Below are positions 1-4,737 of a DNA stretch of 10,101 nucleotides, piece by piece (position 1 is the first letter of the stretch; every line of letters starts with the position of its first letter). The DNA is from Verrucomicrobiota bacterium (GTDB lineage Bacteria > Verrucomicrobiota > Verrucomicrobiia > Methylacidiphilales > Verrucolacustridaceae). Location of the stretch: positions 1 to 10,101 of the forward strand of contig RGGS01000028.1 of the NCBI GenBank assembly GCA_010024525.1, given 5' to 3'. A program made the position numbers and the translations under genes. The notes below the pieces were generated by a model. The model worked only from the letters and a program-made list of their open reading frames with translations. It ran no database searches and had not been told where the DNA came from.

Positions 1-88
1 CATCCTGCCCATAGATGAAGACCTTGGGATCATCGTGGAGTGCCTTTTCCTGCGCCGCACGAATGGCCTCAAGGTAAGTGACACTCAT
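1..88 (-). CDS. 2-oxoacid (pyruvate-type) dehydrogenase E1 component, beta subunit, N-terminal fragment
   Basis: The gene starts at 88 and leaves the window at base 1, so only 29 codons are visible. They begin MSVTYLEAIRAAQEKAL and continue to a VFIYGQD stretch. This is the usual opening of E1 beta subunits (V-TYLEAIR... DP-VF--GED) of pyruvate, acetoin or branched-chain oxoacid dehydrogenases. E1 beta pairs with E1 alpha to form the thiamine-diphosphate decarboxylase that feeds the E2 lipoyl acyltransferase. The ATG overlaps the TGA of the upstream alpha gene in an ATGA arrangement, which implies translational coupling. The substrate cannot be decided from this fragment, although the alpha partner looks closest to pyruvate/acetoin types. 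Because the alpha gene is broken here, the beta protein may lack its partner unless the break is an assembly error. Confidence 0.88.
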   Translation of the reverse strand, partial: MSVTYLEAIRAAQEKALHDDPKVFIYGQD

Positions 89-704
89 TCTTCCGGCAGA
101 GCCTCCGTGGCCCCCTCCGTCACCGTGGCTCGCCAGCTTTCCTCGAAAGGATCCGGCACCGGCTCCGCCGAAACCTCTGCCACCACCTCCTCCACCTCCT
201 GTTGCGCTTCCTCTTTCCATTTTTCCCAGTCCCGGCCCCGGCCTCTCGTCTTCATTTTTTCCTCCATCACCACCAGACAATCCCGGCCACGGCTTGAGCT
301 CCTCAGCTTCTCGTCCACATACCGGCCGTCGTCATGCTCCCCGTGGCCGCACAGGCGCAACAAACGCCCCACCACCAGTTGCGGACCGGCTCCGTCTCTG
401 GCCCTTTGCACCGCTCGTCCCACCACTTCGAGACAGAGTTCGGGATCTGTTCCATCCAATCCGTGTCCCTCAATCCCATAGCCTTTGGCCCTTTCCAACA
501 GATCCGTGCATGCATATTGCCGTTGGTTGGGGGTGGAATAGGCATACCCGTTGTCCGCCACCACGGTGACGAGGGGAGGTAAAGGCTGGCCAATTTGTCT
601 TCCACCGTCCGGGCACGGAGCATCGCTCGTCCCAGGTTTTCCGTGATGTCTGTCTTGGGATGGGGGCCGCTCTTCGCCTTCGGCCCGGCCGTTCGGGTAG
701 CCAT
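85..704 (-). pseudogene. 2-oxoacid (pyruvate-type) dehydrogenase E1 component, alpha subunit, internally deleted and frameshifted
   Basis: Two pieces in different frames make up this gene. The N-terminal piece (704 to about 579, 42 residues) contains LGRAMLRARTVEDKLASLY, the opening helix of E1 alpha subunits. The C-terminal piece (about 579 to 88) begins PLVTVVADNGYAYSTP, matching the P-V-VVENN-YAYSTP region of the family. It continues with the YGI-G---DG-D and LCGHGEHDD segments. The roughly 150 residues that normally lie between are absent, including the GxGD...N motif that binds thiamine diphosphate and Mg. The frame changes at the same point. Family members are about 330-370 residues; about 205 are left. 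Neither piece has stops or obvious decay. The C-terminus ends with an acidic tail and overlaps the beta gene. An intact gene would supply the alpha half of E1; as read here it cannot bind cofactor. Misassembly is a real alternative. Confidence 0.85.
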
Positions 705-781
705 GACCCTAAACTACCCCGCCCGGTCTTCCCGCCAAGCCTGTGCGCTGCGAGTTTTAAGCCGACCGGCAATATGCGAAA

Positions 782-840
782 AACTAAAGGGGACTAGTAA
801 TTTAGTCTTTAGTTAAGGAGTAAGTATGAGCTTCTTAACT
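782..840 (+). promoter_or_regulatory. Two overlapping, mutually exclusive hairpins around a Shine-Dalgarno site
   Basis: Hairpin A pairs AACTAAAG (782-789) with CTTTAGTT (807-814). It can add ACT (793-795) with AGT (804-806) if GGG bulges out. Hairpin B pairs AGTTAAG (811-817) with CTTAACT (834-840), a perfect 7-bp stem. The two share bases 811-814, so they cannot form together. Hairpin B would bury the first half of the AAGGAG ribosome-binding site (815-820) and hold the ATG at 826 in its loop; hairpin A would free the site. This resembles an attenuator or leader switch, but palindromic operators for a DNA-binding protein would look the same. The stretch is clearly more AT-rich than the flanking genes. 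No known riboswitch class was recognised. Confidence 0.35.
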
Positions 841-861
841 TCCTCCGTGAATCATGCCTAA
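826..861 (+). CDS. Possible 11-residue leader peptide ORF
   Basis: ATG at 826 follows AAGGAG with 5 bases between, the best Shine-Dalgarno arrangement seen in this window. The ORF reads MSFLTSSVNHA and stops at TAA (859-861). It lies in the 173-bp gap between the cyclic-nucleotide-binding gene and the E1 alpha gene, on the opposite strand to both. No function is recognised. It might be a leader peptide, the start of a gene that has lost its body, or chance. The strong RBS and the hairpins around it are the only support. Confidence 0.2.
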   Translation: MSFLTSSVNHA

Positions 862-877
862 ACCCCTAAACAGATAT

Positions 878-1360
878 CTAAACCGCCCAACCGGCGTACA
901 TCTTTTCCAAAGCCGACCGCAAACCCGCCTCCGTCTTGGGCTCCCCGAAAGCCCCTTGATAAACGGGTAACTTTTCCAAAAGCCGCACCAACCGCCGTGC
1001 CAGGGATTCCAGTATCTGGCGTTGGAATTTGCCCTTGGCCCCGACCCCTCCGCCAAGCAGGGCCTGAACCCGGCTCGCCGGAATCACCAAGGCCTTCACT
1101 TTTCCTTCGGCCACCACCGTGGCCGAGCGTCGACCCCCCGTGAGAATAGCCAACTCACCGATCAATTCACCTGCGCCCAACTTGGCCAGCACGAGCGGAT
1201 CCCGGCCTTGAATCCGCTTCTCCACCCGGGCTCGGCCCGATAAAATCACCAGAAGATCCTTCGGCAATCCACCCTCCACCACCATGATCTCTCCCTTGGT
1301 AAAAACCTTCGGCTTCGCGCCGGGAAAAATGCTCTGCCATCCGCTACGTCCCATTTTCAT
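878..1360 (-). CDS. Stand-alone cyclic nucleotide-binding domain protein
   Basis: This 160-residue protein is essentially one CRP/cNMP-binding beta-roll (about residues 12-110). Visible landmarks are a GE-MVVEG turn (23-30), LLVILSGRARVEK (36-48) and the phosphate-binding cassette IGELAILTGGRRSATV (67-82). E69, R78 and S79 sit at the positions of CRP Glu72, Arg82 and Ser83, so cyclic nucleotide binding is plausible. The last 45 or so residues are a basic helical tail with no winged helix, so it is not a CRP-type transcription factor on its own. It may be a sensor or regulatory subunit. The start at 1360 has a purine-rich GAAAGGGAAAG just upstream. Only 45 bp separate it from the divergent CDF gene. 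The next gene on the same strand, E1 alpha, begins 173 bp downstream. Partner and ligand are unknown. Confidence 0.83.
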   Translation of the reverse strand: MKMGRSGWQSIFPGAKPKVFTKGEIMVVEGGLPKDLLVILSGRARVEKRIQGRDPLVLAKLGAGELIGELAILTGGRRSATVVAEGKVKALVIPASRVQALLGGGVGAKGKFQRQILESLARRLVRLLEKLPVYQGAFGEPKTEAGLRSALEKMYAGWAV

Positions 1361-1405
1361 CTTTCCCTTTCTACCTGAAAGCCCTTCTCTTCACCAGCCT
1401 CACCC

Positions 1406-2290
1406 ATGAATCGCCCCATCTCCACCGGCACCCGGGAACGCAGCCTCCAGATAGCCCTCCTGTTCTGCCTGCTGGATCTGACCCTCATGGGCACCGCCGC
1501 CTGCTTTTCGAACTCCGTTACCATCCTCAGCGACCTACTCAAGGAGTTCACCGATTTCCTCTCCGTGTTGGCTGCCTTCCTCACCCTTCGGGCCGTACAA
1601 CGCTCCCCGGATCACCGCTTCACCTACGGCATCGGAAAACTGGAAAATCTCGTCAGCCTTTCCATTGGGCTGATCATGCTGCTTTCCGCCCTCTTCGTCT
1701 CCTGGCGCGCTTCCATCCATTTGGCCCATCCCCGGATGGCTCATGGAACTCTTCCCGGAATCCTGATTTTTTCCCTCTATACCCTCATCGGCTACGGGAT
1801 TTATTTTCGCACCCGGTTTCTCGCTGGTCGGCAACCCTCCGTCATCATGAAATCCCAGGCCAGCCTGTGGTTTTCCAAAGCCAGCTTTGACGCCGCCATG
1901 GGGGGCGCCTTGGCCGTGGCCTACCTGTTCCGCACCGAAGAATGGAGTTGGTACCTGGATCCGCTCGCCTCCTTCGTCGGCGTCCTGTTTATGCTCCACG
2001 CCGCCTGGGCCATGGCCTCCTCTTCGGTGGGAGACCTGCTCGATGCCACCGTGGAGGAGACCACCCAGTTGCGCATCCTGAACCACCTGGTCCGACATAT
2101 CGACGATTACGAAAAGCTCCATAAGATCCGCAGTCGCCGCTCCGGCCCCCATCTTTATGTGGAAATTTTTCTGGAATTTCACCCCGAACTGAAAATGGCC
2201 GAGGTCGATCAAAAGATCCGACACCTGCGACAAGCCATTACCGAATCCATCCCCGGGGCAGATGTCTCCATCCTCCCCCACGCCCCCTGA
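1406..2290 (+). CDS. Cation diffusion facilitator (CDF) family transporter, atypical metal site
   Basis: The 294-residue protein has the CDF layout: about six membrane helices (residues 15-215) and a C-terminal cytoplasmic domain (about 215-294). Family marks are SVTILSDLLKEFTD in TM2, DHRFTYGIGKLENL in the TM2-TM3 loop, SKASFD in TM5 and RSRRSGPHLYVEI in the C-terminal domain. CDF proteins usually export Zn, Mn, Fe or Co in exchange for protons. Aligned by eye to E. coli FieF/YiiP, the site-A pairs D45/D49 and H153/D157 become K46/D50 and K158/D162, so lysine replaces a ligand in both helices. The C-terminal metal ligands also look lost (IHLE is IFLE here). The fold assignment is secure but metal transport is not. 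No clear Shine-Dalgarno precedes the ATG. The gene converges on the hldD pseudogene with a 4-bp gap. Confidence 0.88.
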   Translation: MNRPISTGTRERSLQIALLFCLLDLTLMGTAACFSNSVTILSDLLKEFTDFLSVLAAFLTLRAVQRSPDHRFTYGIGKLENLVSLSIGLIMLLSALFVSWRASIHLAHPRMAHGTLPGILIFSLYTLIGYGIYFRTRFLAGRQPSVIMKSQASLWFSKASFDAAMGGALAVAYLFRTEEWSWYLDPLASFVGVLFMLHAAWAMASSSVGDLLDATVEETTQLRILNHLVRHIDDYEKLHKIRSRRSGPHLYVEIFLEFHPELKMAEVDQKIRHLRQAITESIPGADVSILPHAP

Positions 2291-2294
2291 ATCG

Positions 2295-3064
2295 TCACCG
2301 CGTCGCCGTTTGTTTTTTCTTTTTGCCCGAAACTTTCGCTCTCCCCTTCGTGAGCCACCCCGATTGGAAATAATCCTCCAGTCCTTTTTCGAGGGTGAAC
2401 TTCGGCTCAATCTTGAGATCCCGCTCGGTGGCCGACATATCCGCCTCGGTGTGGGGTTGGTAAAAGGGATAGGGGCAATCGAAATAATCGGGCTTCAACT
2501 TCGTGCCGAGGACACGATTCAATCCATCCACCATCTCGTTGAAACTCCTCGGCTGTCCCGATCCCGCATTCCACACCCCGCTCTTCCCTGCCTTCATCGC
2601 CGCCAAGGTGAAGGAGACAATGTCCTTCACATAGACGAAATCGCGCTTCTGCTCCCCATGCTTGAAAATTCGGGGCCGCTTGCCCAGTAGCATCTGCCCC
2701 GCCAAGTGCCACGCCATGCTGGCTGGCACACCCTTGTGTCCCTCCCGAGGGCCGTAGACATTGAAATAACGTAACCCCGCAATCTGCCAGGACGGCTCCT
2801 CCGCCTGCATTTTACGGGCGAGATTCTCCAACTGCACCTTGGAAAAAGCATAGGCGTTGGCCGGCGCCAACGGGTCCCCGACTCGGTTGACGCCGGCTCG
2901 AATTCCGTAGGTCGCCGCACCCTAAACCCTTCCAAATTCGGAAAAGAGCCGCTCCTAAAATCGTCCAGAACCGTTAAGCCAGCGGATGGATACTCCTCCT
3001 GCAGGCCTAAAACCAGGTTGGACCCGATAAACCCACCACCCCCTGTGATCCAAATACTCTTCAT
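2295..3064 (-). pseudogene. hldD: ADP-glycero-manno-heptose 6-epimerase-like (HldD/RfaD family), internally deleted and frameshifted
   Basis: The N-terminal piece (3064 to about 2921) starts MKSIWITGGGGFIGSNL, the NAD(P)-binding GxxGxxG loop, and runs to NLEGFR. The C-terminal piece (about 2918 to 2298) starts in another frame at AATYG. It carries NAYAFSK (catalytic YxxxK), RYFNVYGPREGHKG and RDFVYVKDI, which together match the HldD group of short-chain epimerases. The 70-80 residues normally between NL-GFR and the S-AATYG strand are missing, and the frame shifts there. About 255 of a usual 310-330 residues remain. HldD interconverts the ADP-D- and ADP-L-glycero-manno-heptose epimers for the LPS inner core. 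As read, the enzyme lacks part of the Rossmann fold. Both ends are otherwise intact, so the loss is recent or is an assembly error. The C-terminus ends in a lysine-rich tail. Divergent from the PagL-like gene. Confidence 0.83.
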
Positions 3065-3191
3065 TGTTTTTAAGCCTATATAGATAAAAAGTTATTCCCA
3101 AACAGGAAAATCTTCTCTAGATAAAACAAATCCAAGTTCATATATGGTACCCATGACTTTACTCACCAAGTGTTTAAGATCGTCTAGCGAG
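3065..3191. promoter_or_regulatory. Divergent intergenic region between hldD and the PagL-like gene
   Basis: This AT-rich stretch of 127 bp separates two divergent starts and must hold both promoters. TATATAGATAAAAAG (around 3077-3091) contains -10-like words on both strands. No pair of boxes with good spacing stands out, so no specific promoter is assigned. Confidence 0.4.
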
Positions 3192-3839
3192 ATGCCAAAG
3201 CATCTCCTTAAGGCCTGTTTTTTAATTACTTTTTGGTCTTTAGTCACAACTTGTTGGTCAGGCACAGAGGTCTCCAAAGGCCTATCTACCCCCTCTTCGA
3301 CCGACACCGCTACGACGTCATCCCTTTTTGGAGAGGATGTGGTCAGTCTGTCTGCTGAGACGGCCGGGCTCTTTTCAATCAACAACTCCAACAATTACCG
3401 TTATCTCCCCCAACTCATTACTGTCGGCTGGCAGTTGGATGAAATCGGAAACGAAGGCTGGAATCGGGGAAATACCGAATTTCTCTTCAGCGGAATGTAT
3501 GCCCCCGTGATCCATGGCCCCAATCCTTGGTTTACCGGCGGCCTTTTCGGTCCCCGCTATAACTTTATCCAGGAAGGATGGCCGGTCATCCCCTACCTCG
3601 AATCCCGGGTCGGCTTCATGTTCACGGATGCCACGGGTGCTCCCAACTCCCAAGGTCAGGACTTCTGCTTCAGCTTTGAGATCGGAATTGGTGTACGCAT
3701 TCCCGTCATGGATCAACTCTCGGTAAATGTGGGCGCCATGTACCAGCATATCTCCAATGGTGGCCTCTCGGAACCCGAGCACGAAAATGTCGGTTTGGAC
3801 TCGATCGGCCCCACCCTGTCCGTCACCTGGGCTTTCTAA
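3192..3839 (+). CDS. PagL-like acyloxyacyl hydrolase / lipid A 3-O-deacylase family, outer-membrane beta-barrel
   Basis: I choose the ATG at 3192 (215 residues) because it gives a plain signal peptide: MPKHLLK, a hydrophobic stretch, then about residue 25. The ATG at 3144 would add 16 polar residues in front. The mature part alternates aromatic and polar residues in short strands and ends in TLSVTWAF, with the terminal Phe typical of outer-membrane barrels. Near the end, YQHISNGGLSEPEHEN carries H186 and S188 in the HxSN arrangement of PagL (His126, Ser128), with acidic residues at 194-198 near the place of Glu140. PagL removes the 3-O acyl chain of lipid A. The neighbouring LPS-heptose gene fits an envelope role. 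Family level is fairly sure; deacylase activity is inferred. Another small outer-membrane barrel family is possible. Confidence 0.72.
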   Translation: MPKHLLKACFLITFWSLVTTCWSGTEVSKGLSTPSSTDTATTSSLFGEDVVSLSAETAGLFSINNSNNYRYLPQLITVGWQLDEIGNEGWNRGNTEFLFSGMYAPVIHGPNPWFTGGLFGPRYNFIQEGWPVIPYLESRVGFMFTDATGAPNSQGQDFCFSFEIGIGVRIPVMDQLSVNVGAMYQHISNGGLSEPEHENVGLDSIGPTLSVTWAF

Positions 3840-3881
3840 CCTACACCACCTTCCCACCCGAATAGTAATCCATTCTGATAG

Positions 3882-3901
3882 GGTGGCCTTCTTCAGCCAC
3901 C
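3882..3901 (+). terminator. Weak hairpin after the PagL-like gene
   Basis: GGTGGC (3882-3887) and GCCACC (3896-3901) form a 6-bp GC-rich stem with an 8-base loop, 42 bp after the stop codon. No T-run follows directly; CCCCTTTTT comes only about 30 bases later. A terminator role is possible but not strongly supported. Confidence 0.25.
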
Positions 3902-3940
3902 ATGCCCGGCTTAACCAAGACCTCTGGCCCCTTTTTCCCA

Positions 3941-4046
3941 AACTTATTCACACATGGGCTTGCTTTTCATAAAAACTTGTCCGACATAATTTTAAACTTG
4001 TTAATTGGTGCTCATTTATGGGCTTCCTTACAACTTGTTCACCTAT
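3941..4046 (+). repeat. Four copies of an AACTTGTT-type motif upstream of the ABC operon
   Basis: AACTTATTCACACAT (3941), AACTTGTCCGACAT (3974), AACTTGTTAATTGGT (3995) and AACTTGTTCACCTAT (4032) lie on the same strand within 106 bp. Two of them adjoin ATGGGCTTGCTT (3954-3965) and ATGGGCTTCCTT (4018-4029), so a larger unit may have been duplicated. The cluster fills the 224-bp gap between the PagL-like gene and the ATPase start. It may be a set of regulator binding sites or promoter elements. No consistent -10 spacing was found. Confidence 0.5.
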
Positions 4047-4063
4047 AGGATTTGATCCTTCCC

Positions 4064-4735
4064 ATGCTCGAGACTCGCGATCTTCATAAATCCTACTCCT
4101 CGGGCATTTCCCAAGTTCACGCACTAAGGGGTGTCACCCTGAAAATCCTTCCCGGAGAGATTGTGGCCATCACCGGACCCAGCGGATGTGGAAAAAGCAC
4201 TCTTCTCCATATCCTCGGAGCACTCGACACACCCTCGGCTGGTCAAGCCTACCTCGAAGGTCACCCCCTCCACGCCTTGGATGACGCCAAGCTCACCTCC
4301 CTCCGCCGTCTCAAAATCGGCTTTGTGTTCCAATTTTTTCATCTGCTTCCCACTCTGACGATCGAGGAAAACGTTCTCCTCCCCTTGCTCCTGTCCGGCC
4401 GGGTCAATGCACTTGCCCGAAAACGTGCTCAGGAACTCCTGTCCTCCGTCGGTTTAAACGACCGCTCCCATCATCGACCTCACCAACTCTCCGGCGGCCA
4501 GCTTCAGCGCGCCGCCCTCGCCCGGGCCCTCATTCATCAGCCCTCCGTTCTTCTCGCCGATGAACCCACGGGCAATCTCGACTCTGCCTCCAGCACCACC
4601 GTCGTCGAACTCATCACCCGGCTTGCCCGCCAGCAAAAAACCACCGTCGTCCTCGTCACCCACAGCCAGGAAGTTGCCGCCTCCGCCGACCGCCGCATCG
4701 CTTTGGTCGATGGCCGGATCCATTCCACCAGCTGA
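4064..4735 (+). CDS. ABC transporter ATP-binding protein, LolD/MacB type
   Basis: The ATG at 4064 gives 223 residues opening MLETRDLHKSY. A TTG at 4052 could add four residues. AGGA at 4047-4050 lies at poor distance from either start. All ATPase motifs are present: Walker A GPSGCGKST (38-46), Q-loop Q90 in FQFFHLLPTLT, signature LSGGQ (142-146), Walker B LLADEP (163-168), D-loop and H200. The FQFFHLLPTL segment and D-EPTGNLD are typical of the LolD/MacB/FtsE group, which works with FtsX-fold permeases in lipoprotein release, mechanotransmission or export. It ends two bases before the permease start, so the two form an operon. With the AttH-like exported protein further on, the set matches known ATPase-permease-AttH clusters. 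The substrate is unknown. Confidence 0.9.
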   Translation: MLETRDLHKSYSSGISQVHALRGVTLKILPGEIVAITGPSGCGKSTLLHILGALDTPSAGQAYLEGHPLHALDDAKLTSLRRLKIGFVFQFFHLLPTLTIEENVLLPLLLSGRVNALARKRAQELLSSVGLNDRSHHRPHQLSGGQLQRAALARALIHQPSVLLADEPTGNLDSASSTTVVELITRLARQQKTTVVLVTHSQEVAASADRRIALVDGRIHSTS

Positions 4736-4737
4736 CC

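Noticed and set aside
35..569. Long plus-strand ORFs rich in Pro, Ser and Arg opposite the E1 alpha gene
   Set aside because: They are antisense shadows of a conserved dehydrogenase gene, have low-complexity composition and no recognisable domain.
753..767. TTTTAAGCCGACCG shared with 8365-8378, and TTTTTAAGCC again near 3066
   Set aside because: A 14-base match is expected by chance at a fair rate in 10 kb counting both strands; one copy is simply the coding end of the PEP-CTERM gene.
1535..2410. 291-codon minus-strand ORF opposite the CDF gene
   Set aside because: Gly/Asp/His-rich antisense shadow; the plus strand encodes a clear membrane transporter over the same span.
3144..3191. Earlier ATG at 3144 for the PagL-like gene
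   Set aside because: It would place 16 polar residues before the signal peptide; the ATG at 3192 gives a normal signal sequence.
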